Made by a program: the position numbers and the translations under genes. Positions 8,277 through 15,406 of a stretch of DNA of 46,002 nt are shown in pieces. How positions within the stretch are numbered: the first letter of the stretch is position 1; every line of letters begins with the position of its first letter. Under the pieces are notes generated by a model. It saw only the letters and a program-made list of their open reading frames with translations. It was not told where the DNA came from and did not search any database. The stretch is taken from contig CADBEB010000030.1 in assembly GCA_902793605.1 (NCBI GenBank), positions 3,701 through 49,702 on the forward strand. The letters run 5' to 3'. Source of the stretch: an uncultured Eubacteriales bacterium. GTDB lineage: Bacteria > Bacillota > Clostridia > Christensenellales > Aristaeellaceae.

Positions 8277-8370
8277 GCCCGGCTTTCTCAAGTCCTTCGC
8301 AGAATGCACGGATCATCTGTTTTGTATTGCCATTCGGACGGGGGCTGCCGTTCAGAATCAGGACTCTCAT
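8269..8370 (-). pseudogene. Flavodoxin-like NAD(P)H:FMN reductase, N-terminal fragment
   Basis: The ATG at 8370 overlaps the hydrolase stop (ATGA), a classic coupled start. The frame reads MRVLILNGSPRPNGNTKQMI and goes on to FCEGLEKAGHS before TGA. NGSPRxxGNT is the FMN-phosphate-binding loop of NADPH-dependent FMN reductase and flavodoxin-like proteins. Only the first strand, loop and helix remain (about 32 codons of a usual ~180-200). After GLEKAGH the DNA becomes internal GH13 sequence in another frame. This looks like the left half of a deletion or recombination joint, or of an assembly chimera. The intact protein would have been an oxidoreductase partner of the upstream hydrolase. Confidence 0.8.
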
Positions 8371-9359
8371 TTCAAATACTCCCTGAAGAAGCTTTCCAGC
8401 TTGTCAAAAGGAATGATATCCACCTGATCATACAGATCCGTATGTACCGTGCCGGGAATGATCATCAGTTCCTTATTATCGCTATACTTGCTGTCCTTCA
8501 CCATAGCAGCGTAGGCGTCACGGCTGAAATAGCAGGAGTGAGCCTTGTCGCCATGCACGATCAGGACCGCATTCCGAATCTCATGGGTATAAGTGAGCTG
8601 CGGCATGTTCATAAAAGACATGCAGCCAATCTTGTTCCATCCGCCGTTTGAGTTGAGACTGCGGGGATGGTAGCCTCGGGGCGTTTTGTAATAGGCATAA
8701 TAGTCCTTCACGAAGAAGGGTGCGTCCTCCGGCAGCGGATCCACTACACCGCCGCCAAGCTCATAGCTTCCGCTGCGGTAATCCACGATACGCTGAGCGT
8801 TCAGTGCCTGGCGGGCGGCATATCGGGCATCCTCATCCATGGCGTCAAAGTAGCCGTTGGCATTGACGCGGCTCATATCGTACATGGTCATGGCAGCAGT
8901 GGCCTTCACACGGGTATCGATCGCCGCTGTGTTCAGCGAGAGACCACCCCAACCACAGATGCCGATGATACCAATACGCTCCGGATCAACTCTGTCGTGC
9001 AGAGACAGGAAATCCACCGCCGCCTGGAAATCCTCCGTATTGATATCAGGAGATGCCATATACCGGGGCTGTCCCCCGCTTTCCCCGGTAAAGGAGGGAT
9101 CAAAGGCGATGGTCAGAAAACCCCGTTCTGCCATCGTCTGGGCGTACAGGCCTGAGCACTGCTCCTTCACCGCGCCAAAGGGGCCGCACACAGCGATGGC
9201 AGGCAGTTTTCCCTCTGTTCCTTTGGGCACATACATATCTGCTGCCAGGGTAATGCCATAACGGTTTACAAAAGTCACCTTGCAATGATCCACTTTTTCG
9301 CTCTTGGGGAAAGTCTTGTCCCATTCCTGCGTCAGTACCAGCTTTTCTGTCTTCATCAT
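8367..9359 (-). CDS. Alpha/beta hydrolase with Cys at the nucleophile position
   Basis: A 330-residue cytosolic alpha/beta hydrolase resembling dienelactone hydrolase and S15-like families. The segment ADMYVPKG then LPAIAVCGPFGAVKEQ forms the early strands and oxyanion region. The nucleophile elbow reads IIGICGWGG with Cys135 where Ser is usual. HGDKAHS (Asp271) and GTVHTDLYD (His306) supply plausible acid and base. AAGGAAG lies nine bases before the ATG at 9359. It follows the small helical gene by 16 bases and overlaps the flavodoxin-like remnant by four. The LysR regulator is divergent to this operon and probably controls it. The substrate is unknown. Confidence 0.85.
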   Translation of the reverse strand: MMKTEKLVLTQEWDKTFPKSEKVDHCKVTFVNRYGITLAADMYVPKGTEGKLPAIAVCGPFGAVKEQCSGLYAQTMAERGFLTIAFDPSFTGESGGQPRYMASPDINTEDFQAAVDFLSLHDRVDPERIGIIGICGWGGLSLNTAAIDTRVKATAAMTMYDMSRVNANGYFDAMDEDARYAARQALNAQRIVDYRSGSYELGGGVVDPLPEDAPFFVKDYYAYYKTPRGYHPRSLNSNGGWNKIGCMSFMNMPQLTYTHEIRNAVLIVHGDKAHSCYFSRDAYAAMVKDSKYSDNKELMIIPGTVHTDLYDQVDIIPFDKLESFFREYLK

Positions 9360-9375
9360 GATCTTTTTCTTCCTT

Positions 9376-9594
9376 TCACTTTGTTCCTTTCTCCGTTTCG
9401 CGGATGAGCCAGTCCAGCTGATCCACCTTCCTCTGGTAGTTGTGCAGCTCGTCCATCATTTCGCAACGAATCACTCTCAGCTTTTTCCAGGCTTCGTCTC
9501 TGCGGCCCGCATTCAGGAGCGCTGTCACGTAATCTGCGTTCTCCCTGCTCAGCCCGATGTCGGTCATACACTGCCTTGCAGTTTCCGCTTGCAT
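9376..9594 (-). CDS. Small helical protein of the hydrolase operon
   Basis: A 72-residue protein starting MQAETARQCMTDIGLSREN and ending in charged helices (MMDELHNYQRKVDQLDWLI). It is predicted wholly helical, possibly a hairpin. The ATG at 9594 is chosen because GGAGG lies six bases before it; the upstream in-frame ATG at 9606 is part of that site. It is the first gene after the divergent LysR promoter region and precedes the hydrolase by 16 bases. No named family was recognised; it may be a partner subunit or a small regulator. Confidence 0.7.
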   Translation of the reverse strand: MQAETARQCMTDIGLSRENADYVTALLNAGRRDEAWKKLRVIRCEMMDELHNYQRKVDQLDWLIRETEKGTK

Positions 9595-9673
9595 TGTTTC
9601 CTCCACCTCAGTTCTGTCCCTCAGGACAATGATATGATAGCATCTTGCCAGATTTCGTGCTAATGGTTATGAT

Positions 9674-9689
9674 GAATATCATGATATTC
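9674..9689. promoter_or_regulatory. Perfect 16-bp palindrome, candidate LysR operator
   Basis: GAATATCATGATATTC is a perfect palindrome between the LysR gene and the divergent hydrolase operon, 28 bases before the LysR ATG. A second small inverted repeat (ATTCC, then GGAAT at 9686-9700) overlaps its right end. The position fits an autoregulatory site also controlling the divergent genes. Confidence 0.5.
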
Positions 9690-9716
9690 CATTCTGGAAT
9701 TTCAAGGAGGGGCAAG

Positions 9717-10757
9717 ATGGAGATCAGAACGCTGCGCTATTTTCTGGCTGTTGCGCGGGAGGAAAACATGACCCGGGCAGCGGAACAACTGCACGTGACC
9801 CAGCCTACATTATCGAAGACACTGAAAGCGCTGGAAGATGAACTGGACAAAAAGCTGTTCATCCGGCACAGCTTTTCAATTCGGCTTACGGCGGAAGGTG
9901 TGCTGCTGCGCAATCGAGCGGAAGACCTGGTCAGCATGGCGGATAAGATCACGCAGGAGTTTGTGACGCTGGACGACATCACCGGAGGCGATATTTACCT
10001 TGGAATAGCTGAATCCTACCAGATCCGGATACTGGCACGGGCCATCAAGGAATTCAGGCAGCAATATTCGGAGCTTCACTATCACATCACCAGCGGTGAT
10101 ACCGAGCAGGTGACGGAGAAATTGGACAAGGGATTGCTGGATTTCGCCGTGCTGGCGGAAAGGCCGGATACAGTCAAATACGATTATTTGGTATTTCCGC
10201 AGGCTGATGTATGGGGACTGGTTTTTCCGGCAGATGATCCACTGGCGCATAAGGAAGCCATAACAGTAGATGATCTTGTCGGTCTCCCGCTGTTCTGTTC
10301 AGAGCAGAGCTGGCAAAACGATATCCCCAGATGGTGCGGAGAACGCATCCATGATCTGCATATGGAAGGGTCGTTCCGCTTGTCCTACAACGGCTCCCTG
10401 TTTGCGCGGGAAAGGCTTGGCTATCTGCTGACCTTTGAACATTTGATCGATACATCGGCAGATTCCGGGCTGAAGTTCCGACCACTGTCGCCTAGGCTTG
10501 AGAATCAGCTGTTTCTGATCTGGAAAAAATATCAGACCTTCTCGCCGATTGCCGATCGTTTCCTGAAGCATTTGCAGGTCAGTTTTACAATGCACATTCC
10601 CAGCTTGCAAAAAAGCGTAGTATTCCGTCATCCGGTCAGGCAGGCTGGAAGACAAACGGACGTTTCTTCTGGCAGACAAAGGGACGTTTCTTCTGTCTGT
10701 AGTCGAAACATAAAAGCGCGGGGACGGAAACCGTCCCCGCGCTTTTTGGTTCACTAA
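9717..10757 (+). CDS. LysR-family regulator with aberrant C-terminal extension
   Basis: A 346-codon frame; family homology ends near residue 290. The winged HTH spans residues 1-60 (TRAAEQLHVTQPTLSKTLK). The effector domain follows from about residue 90. AAGGAGG precedes the ATG at 9717, which decides against the longer frame from 9645. After FLKHLQVSF near residue 291 the sequence stops looking like LysR. It reads through a tandem repeat (10651-10694) and through a terminator hairpin, stopping at 10757. The original stop has therefore probably been lost by a small indel. The core may still function. It likely regulates the divergent hydrolase operon. Confidence 0.85.
   Translation: MEIRTLRYFLAVAREENMTRAAEQLHVTQPTLSKTLKALEDELDKKLFIRHSFSIRLTAEGVLLRNRAEDLVSMADKITQEFVTLDDITGGDIYLGIAESYQIRILARAIKEFRQQYSELHYHITSGDTEQVTEKLDKGLLDFAVLAERPDTVKYDYLVFPQADVWGLVFPADDPLAHKEAITVDDLVGLPLFCSEQSWQNDIPRWCGERIHDLHMEGSFRLSYNGSLFARERLGYLLTFEHLIDTSADSGLKFRPLSPRLENQLFLIWKKYQTFSPIADRFLKHLQVSFTMHIPSLQKSVVFRHPVRQAGRQTDVSSGRQRDVSSVCSRNIKARGRKPSPRFLVH
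10651..10694 (+). repeat. Tandem REP-like repeat
   Basis: Two 20-base units, GACAAA[C/G]GGACGTTTCTTCT, at 10651-10670 and 10675-10694, are separated by four bases and differ at one position. The motif resembles the GGGACG-TTCTTCTGTC family of dispersed repeats common in clostridial genomes (recalled, not searched). They lie inside the aberrant LysR 3' extension. Confidence 0.6.
10712..10750. terminator. Strong bidirectional terminator
   Basis: AAAAGCGCGGGGACGG (10712-10727) and its perfect complement at 10731-10746 form a 16-bp stem with an AAA loop. T-runs follow on both strands. It serves the LysR gene on the plus strand and the leftward RiPP-like gene on the minus strand. Confidence 0.88.
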
Positions 10758-10791
10758 AACCCCGCGCTGCCAATATGAAAAGGATTTGCTT

Positions 10792-10925
10792 TTACGGAAA
10801 CGCCAGACAGTAATGATCCTTGCAGGGTCTGGAACCGTCAAGGCAGTCAACGCACCAGCTGCCGCCCGAAACCGCGTTTTCTGCTCGTCGGTGAGTTTGT
10901 TGAAAATGCTTTCGTCAATATTCAT
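10792..10925 (-). pseudogene. Broken RiPP precursor (Nif11-like leader, Cys-rich core)
   Basis: The ATG at 10925, with AAGGAGG eight bases upstream, reads MNIDESIFNKLTDEQKT, the opening of Nif11-like leader peptides. The frame then fails. Shifting it at the AAAACGCGG position gives AVSGG, the canonical GG cleavage site, followed by a short core with four Cys residues (SWC, VDC, RPC and HYC) ending CLAFP and TAA at 10792. The middle of the leader, normally about 25-30 residues between the first DEQ and a second D/E-EQL before AVSGG, is missing. The total of 134 bases is not a multiple of three. This looks like a deletion that destroyed a natural-product or bacteriocin precursor. No maturation enzyme is in the window. 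Confidence 0.72.
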
Positions 10926-10966
10926 GAAGTAGCCTCCTTCCAAAGCAGATTTATTACTGATATTAT

Positions 10967-11000
10967 CGGATGCAAGGATTATATACCGGATGGAAGGATT
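10967..11000 (-). promoter_or_regulatory. Two 14-bp direct repeats upstream of the RiPP-like gene
   Basis: CGGATGCAAGGATT (10967-10980) and CGGATGGAAGGATT (10987-11000) differ at one base and are 20 bp apart, about two helical turns. TATAAT and GATAAT elements lie among them on the minus strand. The layout resembles direct-repeat activator sites of peptide loci. Confidence 0.5.
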
Positions 11001-11186
11001 TTACAATGCTCCCCGGATTGTCCCCCCCATCGCGTAGCCGGAGATGAAGGTCGTATAGCCGTCTGCGATCGCCTGATCAATCTGCTTATCCAGCCAGGCC
11101 TTGACTGCCTCCTCCGTCGCGGAGATCTTCTCCGGACGGTGACCTGTAAAGCAGCAGCGGTGCAGGCGTTTTTCCTCTTCTGACAT
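11001..11186 (-). pseudogene. Truncated DUF1273/SLOG-family gene
   Basis: A 61-residue open frame starting MSEEEKRLHRCCFTGHRPEK. CCFTGHRPEK, then an amphipathic helix and GYTTFISGYAMGG, match the N-terminal third of DUF1273 (YpsA-like SLOG) proteins, which are usually 170-190 residues and have a Rossmann-like nucleotide-binding fold. After GYAMGG the sequence diverges (TIRGAL) and ends against the direct repeats of the RiPP-like promoter. It is probably a remnant. It begins 13 bases after the 57-aa gene stops and so sits at the end of the metallopeptidase operon. Confidence 0.72.
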
Positions 11187-11199
11187 ATCTGCGTCTCCC

Positions 11200-11373
11200 C
11201 TACTGAACGACATACCGGTCGGAGGATGCTCCGTCCGCCAGGTCCTTCCCGGTCTGCTTTTTGTATTCATCAGCATAATTGATACCGGGATCCTCGTCCT
11301 GAATCTCCGTTTTCCGGGGATCCGTATGTTCCGAGATCAGCTTTTTCAAGCGTTCCTTCTCTTCCTTCTTCAT
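11200..11373 (-). CDS. 57-residue charged hypothetical protein
   Basis: Starts MKKEEKERLKKLISEHTDPR and ends ASSDRYVVQ. It is highly charged, with no membrane segment, and its first twenty residues are likely helical. GGAAGGAAA precedes the ATG. It starts 16 bases after the metallopeptidase stop and precedes the DUF1273 remnant, so it is probably co-transcribed. No family was recognised. Coding character is supported by the ribosome site, the tight spacing and regular codon use. Confidence 0.6.
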   Translation of the reverse strand: MKKEEKERLKKLISEHTDPRKTEIQDEDPGINYADEYKKQTGKDLADGASSDRYVVQ

Positions 11374-11389
11374 GTCGCTTTCCTTCCCG

Positions 11390-12169
11390 TCATTTTGGGG
11401 TGGGCAGGTCGCCGAATACCGGTCTGGCTTTTTCCAGGAATAACTCAGCCTTTCTCCGCAGGTACGGCCGGGTCTCCCACCAGGCGTCGTCTTTGGTCAT
11501 CAGGGCCTCGAAGATGGTCGCCCGGTCCTCATATTCATCGATCTTCGAATACTCCCGGACGAACCAGTCATCCGGCTCCTCATTTCCCTCGCCGGTTCCG
11601 GAAAAGTCTCCGGTATAGAGGAAATCCTCCGGGTTCAGCCGGTACCAGTCGTCAAAAGCATCCGGATATTTCCAGCGGATCCGGTAGTCCATCGCATGAC
11701 CGATCTCATGGTGGATCGCCCTTTCCTTTGCATTTGTCCGGGAGAGCCAGATCCGGATCTTTCCGTCCGGATCCGCCCCGGATTGGAAGCCGCCCAGGGA
11801 GACCCCGTCCCGCAGGATGTCGTCCACAAGCAGAAACTTCAGGCCGCCGTAGTTTCGGGTCAGTCTGAAACAGCTGAAGAAATCCGGCGGATAGGCCGAC
11901 AGCGTATCATCCAGCAGGCGCAGAAAATCCAGGAAGCGCCGGTTCCCGTAAACCATCTGCTGAAAGGCGGTATCCCCTTCCGGTGTGATCACGGTCTGAA
12001 ACGATCCGGACGGATCCTCCCGGCATTCATCCCCCATGCGGATGGAGATACCGTATTTCTCCTGCAAGGCAGAGCGCAGAGTCTCCGCGTCCTCCGCCGG
12101 TTCAGTCGACGCTGGCAAAGCAAGGCAGAGCATCAGAACGGCCAGGATAGTCGTCAAAAGCTTTTTCAT
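11390..12169 (-). CDS. Secreted HExxH zinc metallopeptidase
   Basis: A 259-residue protein with a signal peptide (MKKLLTTILAVLMLCLALPA, cut near residue 20-22). The active-site helix AIHHEIGHAMDYR gives HEIGH at residues 154-158 (His154, Glu155, His158). A downstream EYEDRATIFEALM motif is a plausible third-ligand region, as in gluzincin-type and lethal-factor-like putative peptidases. The ATG at 12169 has AAAGGAG nine bases upstream; the frame continues up to 12460, but that extension overlaps a promoter and a divergent gene. Expression is probably governed by the twin palindromes in its promoter. The target protein is unknown. Confidence 0.85.
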   Translation of the reverse strand: MKKLLTTILAVLMLCLALPASTEPAEDAETLRSALQEKYGISIRMGDECREDPSGSFQTVITPEGDTAFQQMVYGNRRFLDFLRLLDDTLSAYPPDFFSCFRLTRNYGGLKFLLVDDILRDGVSLGGFQSGADPDGKIRIWLSRTNAKERAIHHEIGHAMDYRIRWKYPDAFDDWYRLNPEDFLYTGDFSGTGEGNEEPDDWFVREYSKIDEYEDRATIFEALMTKDDAWWETRPYLRRKAELFLEKARPVFGDLPTPK

Positions 12170-12190
12170 CCGCCTTGCTCCTTTAATCTT

Positions 12191-12242
12191 AGTAAACATC
12201 TTTACTATACAGATGATTGTATTGTAAGTAAATATCTTTACT
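12191..12242 (-). promoter_or_regulatory. Metallopeptidase promoter covered by twin palindromes
   Basis: Minus-strand -35 TTTACT (12227-12232), a 17-base spacer and -10 TATAGT (12204-12209). The palindromes AGTAAACATCTTTACT (12191-12206) and AGTAAATATCTTTACT (12227-12242) are 36 bp apart. They overlap the -10 and -35 respectively, the layout of a site for cooperative repression by a dimeric regulator. Confidence 0.7.
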
Positions 12243-12293
12243 ATTTCTTCTTGCGGATGTATGCTCTCTCTGACAGATACTTCGGAGGGAAAT

Positions 12294-13208
12294 ATGCCGC
12301 AGTGCCGGGACCATCTGGGAAAGGAATATCCTTCCCTGGCCGCAATGGCCAGGGCATATGGCTTTGCGCCGGTCGTCCTTGCAACAAGACTGAGCCGAGG
12401 ATGGGATCCGGAAACAGCGCTGCTGACACCGGCCCGGAAGCGCAGGTCAGGCACCTGCACAGATCATCTCGGAAACCGGTATCCGGACCTGAAAGCCATG
12501 GCAAAGGCTTACGGCATGGATGATCGCCTCCTCCGGCAGCGGCTGAGCCGCAGCTGGAGGACAGAAGAAGCGCTGACTGTCCCTGTACGGGAAAACCGTC
12601 CGAAGCCCTGCTGGGATCACCTGGGCAGGGAATTCCCTTCCATGAGTTCCATGGCCGAAGCATATGGCATAAACCTTTACACGCTTCAGAAAAGACTGAA
12701 GGGCGGGTTCTCCCTTCAGGATGCCCTGATGTTGCCGAATTCCCATGCTACAAGGGATCATCTCGGAAATGTATATCCGAGTGAGAAAGCCATGCTCGAG
12801 GCATACGGCATCCACAGGAACACATTCAGCAGAAGGATCGCTGCCGGTGCTTCCCTGGAAGACGCACTGACAGCAAAGCCCCATGCTCTCCATACGGTGG
12901 ACGGGAAGCTTGAGCCAAAGCAGGACGGGAAAGGAAACGCTTACCGGAACCTGCGGGAGATGTGCGATACCCTCGGGATCTCTGTATCTGCTTACCATGC
13001 CCGTAAACGTCGCGGTATCCCGCCGGACCGGCCCAACAGAGTCCACCCGATTACGGATCACCTGGGGACAGAATACCCGACACTGCAGGCGATGCTGGAC
13101 GCATACAAAGTCAGCCGCGGCGCATACAGAAGCAGAAAAAAGAACGGCTGGACCCCGGAGGAATGCCTTCTGGGCCGGAAAAAGAAAGGAACAAGCCATG
13201 AACGCTGA
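12294..13208 (+). CDS. DHLG-repeat (HTH-like) protein
   Basis: A 304-residue protein built of about six repeats of 45-51 residues, starting near residues 6, 57, 108, 155, 211 (degenerate) and 255. The consensus is DHLG-x-x-(Y/F)-PS, then AMA-x-AYG, then RL-x-x-GW, ending EALT-P. Similar repeats occur in phage and clostridial proteins and look like a small HTH unit recognising DNA or RNA, but that is inference. GGAGGG precedes the ATG at 12294; an upstream in-frame ATG at 12261 lacks one. It overlaps the next gene by 11 bases and is divergent from the metallopeptidase, sharing the palindrome region. Confidence 0.78.
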   Translation: MPQCRDHLGKEYPSLAAMARAYGFAPVVLATRLSRGWDPETALLTPARKRRSGTCTDHLGNRYPDLKAMAKAYGMDDRLLRQRLSRSWRTEEALTVPVRENRPKPCWDHLGREFPSMSSMAEAYGINLYTLQKRLKGGFSLQDALMLPNSHATRDHLGNVYPSEKAMLEAYGIHRNTFSRRIAAGASLEDALTAKPHALHTVDGKLEPKQDGKGNAYRNLREMCDTLGISVSAYHARKRRGIPPDRPNRVHPITDHLGTEYPTLQAMLDAYKVSRGAYRSRKKNGWTPEECLLGRKKKGTSHER

Positions 13209-13500
13209 ACACTACAACGAACTGATCGATCTCAGCCAGAAGATCTACGAATACGCATCGGACACCATCACCAATTACTGCTCCGCCAAATACTGCGGCG
13301 TCGGCAACGACACGACCGAGCAGCAGATGGAAGATCACCTGATCGTTGCGGAAGAGGTCAGCGCTTATCTCCTCGGCAACATGCTGGCCATGCTCACCAA
13401 GGAATCCCAGGAGGACGAGATCAAACTCTTCGAACAGAACCTCCGCCGGGTGATCGCCCACCAGACGAAAAAAGCCGGCGGGGAGATCCCGCCGAGCTGA
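13198..13500 (+). CDS. Helical hypothetical protein, partner of the DHLG-repeat protein
   Basis: A 100-residue protein starting MNAEHYNELIDLSQKIYEYA. It is predicted nearly all helical, with no signal or membrane segment, and ends TKKAGGEIPPS. It overlaps the 3' end of the DHLG-repeat gene by 11 bases and AAAGGA lies upstream of its ATG, so the pair is probably translated together. Two Cys in NYCSAKYCGVGND could bind metal, but there is no full ribbon. The family was not recognised. Confidence 0.7.
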   Translation: MNAEHYNELIDLSQKIYEYASDTITNYCSAKYCGVGNDTTEQQMEDHLIVAEEVSAYLLGNMLAMLTKESQEDEIKLFEQNLRRVIAHQTKKAGGEIPPS

Positions 13501-13579
13501 ATAAAAAGACCGGTGCCTGCTGACACAACAGGAGGTTTCCTACGACTCCGCGAAAACGAACCCGGGCTGTGAAAGGGCT

Positions 13580-14395
13580 ATGAAGAAGATTATCTCAATT
13601 ATCCTGTTGCTCCTGTTCCTGCCGGCCATTGCGCTGGCAGATCTGGAAGTACACTTCCTGGACGTAGGCCAGGGAGACTGTGCCGTTGTCCTTTGTGACG
13701 GCAGTTCCATGGTCATTGACGGCGGTCCGCGAGGGGCTGCCGACAAAGTCTATACCTATATCCGGAAGACACTGAAACTGCGCCATATCGATTATATCGT
13801 TTCCACTCATCCGCATGTGGATCATGTTGCCGGCCTGGCAACTGTTCTGAATGTTGCCCAGGTCGATCTGATCCTGACACCGGTTTTGGAATGGGATTCA
13901 AAGGCATTCAGCAATATGCTGAAGTATGCTGCCAAACAGGGGACTCCGATCGTTGTTCCGAATGAAGGCGATACGCTGCAGCTCGGCGGTGCCACTGTCA
14001 CAATCCTGCACTGCTGGCCGGAAGCGATCGAACAGGGGCGGGCCAATGATTCCTCAATCGTCCTGCGGATCGATTACGGGAATACATCTTTCCTGTTCAC
14101 GGGCGATGCTGAGGACTGGTCGGAATATATGATGATCGACGCCGGTGTGAACCTGAAAGCAGACGTTCTGAAGATCGCTCATCATGGAAGTGCATTTTCC
14201 AGCACCATGGAATTCCTCAATAACGTGCAGCCGAAATTTGCTGTGATTTCCGTTGGAAAGGGCAACCCCTACAGCCATCCGACCGAAGAAGTCCTTGAGC
14301 GGCTCAGGGATATCGGTGCACTGGTGCTCCGGACCGATGAACTGGGAACGATCGTGCTCAGAAGTGACGGGAACTCCATTGCTTTAGACCGGTAA
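13580..14395 (+). CDS. Secreted ComEC/Rec2-type metallo-beta-lactamase-fold hydrolase
   Basis: A 271-residue protein with a signal peptide (cleavage near ALA, residue 20). It then reads LEVHFLDVGQGDCAVV, the hallmark opening of the ComEC C-terminal MBL domain. Metal ligands are visible: THPHVDH at residues 76-82, FTGDAED, and KIAHHGS. Unlike ComEC it has no competence or permease domains, so it is a free-standing secreted hydrolase, possibly a nuclease or phosphodiesterase. It ends 18 bases before the convergent Big_2 gene. The substrate is unknown. Confidence 0.88.
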   Translation: MKKIISIILLLLFLPAIALADLEVHFLDVGQGDCAVVLCDGSSMVIDGGPRGAADKVYTYIRKTLKLRHIDYIVSTHPHVDHVAGLATVLNVAQVDLILTPVLEWDSKAFSNMLKYAAKQGTPIVVPNEGDTLQLGGATVTILHCWPEAIEQGRANDSSIVLRIDYGNTSFLFTGDAEDWSEYMMIDAGVNLKADVLKIAHHGSAFSSTMEFLNNVQPKFAVISVGKGNPYSHPTEEVLERLRDIGALVLRTDELGTIVLRSDGNSIALDR

Positions 14396-14413
14396 CCTCA
14401 GTATATCTGGGGA

Positions 14414-15343
14414 TCAGGGTTTTATGGTGACTGTTACCCGCCATTCAGCGGAGTTCCCGGAATACCTTCCGCCGTTCTCCGTGACCCAGACTGTCGCCTC
14501 GAGCGTCAGCCCTTTTGTCATGATCTCCGGAGTGATATCGATCACTTCATAGTAATTGCCGGTGTCGGGATACTTGTCATATTCCTCGATCACCCATTCG
14601 ACGGTGATCCTGTCACCGTCTTTTACGGTGACCTTTCCGGTCCCTTTTACCTGCTCATCATTCAGGAACAGGGCTTTCGCCCAGCTGTTCCCGACATGGT
14701 TCTTTGCGATGCATTTCGCCTTTCCGGATACCTTCAGCGTTACCGGCTTCATCTCCACAGTGGCATGGTATTCCGCCGAAGGACCGTCCGCGGATTTTGC
14801 CGTGATGGTGACTTCGCCCGGTTTCAGCCCCTTCACCTGTCCGTTTGTGCTGACGGTTGCGATCTCTTCATTGCTGGAATACCATTCCAGTTTCTTGTTC
14901 GCAGCCTTCTGCGGCTGCACGGTTGCCTTCAGCTGAACCGGTTTCCCGACCGTGATCGTACCGGAGGTCTCTTTCATTTCAACTGCGGTCACAGCCTGCG
15001 CCACTCTTACTTTGCAGGATGCTGTCTTCTTCCCCTTTGAACTGTCGTCCGATGTGAAGGTGATCACGGCATTGCCGGCGCCGGTCGCCGTCACGTTTCC
15101 TGCCGGATCCACGGTCGCAACTGCTTCATTGCTCGACGTCCACATTCCTGTCTGGATGGTCGCATACACGGGATCGATGGAAGCGACCAGGAAACCTTCA
15201 TTGTTCCCTTCCGAAGGATATACCAGTGTCATCTGCGTTGTGTTCAGTGTGACCTTCCTGACCGATGTATCATCAGCCGATCCTATGCAGAGGACAGACA
15301 CACAGAGGGCCGTGATCATGAAGATGGTGAAAAGGCGACGCAT
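14414..15343 (-). CDS. Secreted protein with two Big_2 Ig-like domains
   Basis: A 309-residue protein with a signal peptide (MRRLFTIFMITALCVSVLCI, cut after GSA). It carries two bacterial Ig-like group 2 domains (about residues 27-112 and 115-195), each with the W/Y-SSNE-x-(V/I)-ATV core and a G-x-(V/A)-x-IT ending. A C-terminal beta-rich region of about 110 residues follows and was not recognised. There is no sortase signal or membrane anchor, so it is probably released or bound to the wall. The ATG at 15343 has AGGGAG/AAAGG upstream and a good promoter at 15407-15436. The likely role is cell-surface adhesion. Confidence 0.85.
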   Translation of the reverse strand: MRRLFTIFMITALCVSVLCIGSADDTSVRKVTLNTTQMTLVYPSEGNNEGFLVASIDPVYATIQTGMWTSSNEAVATVDPAGNVTATGAGNAVITFTSDDSSKGKKTASCKVRVAQAVTAVEMKETSGTITVGKPVQLKATVQPQKAANKKLEWYSSNEEIATVSTNGQVKGLKPGEVTITAKSADGPSAEYHATVEMKPVTLKVSGKAKCIAKNHVGNSWAKALFLNDEQVKGTGKVTVKDGDRITVEWVIEEYDKYPDTGNYYEVIDITPEIMTKGLTLEATVWVTENGGRYSGNSAEWRVTVTIKP

Positions 15344-15406
15344 TCCTTTCTCCCTTCGATGGTGCAGAATTTTTCTTCTTTGGTCTTGTACGTTGTTTCT
15401 GTATGG

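Noticed and set aside
10299..10943. 214-codon minus-strand frame starting at the RiPP leader and running under the LysR gene.
   Set aside because: Only the first ~17 residues are real leader sequence; the rest is out-of-frame reading through the terminator and the antisense of LysR.
12261..13208. Regular repeats in the DHLG gene considered as a CRISPR-like or DNA-level repeat array.
   Set aside because: The repeats are conserved at protein level only; DNA copies are diverged and in frame.
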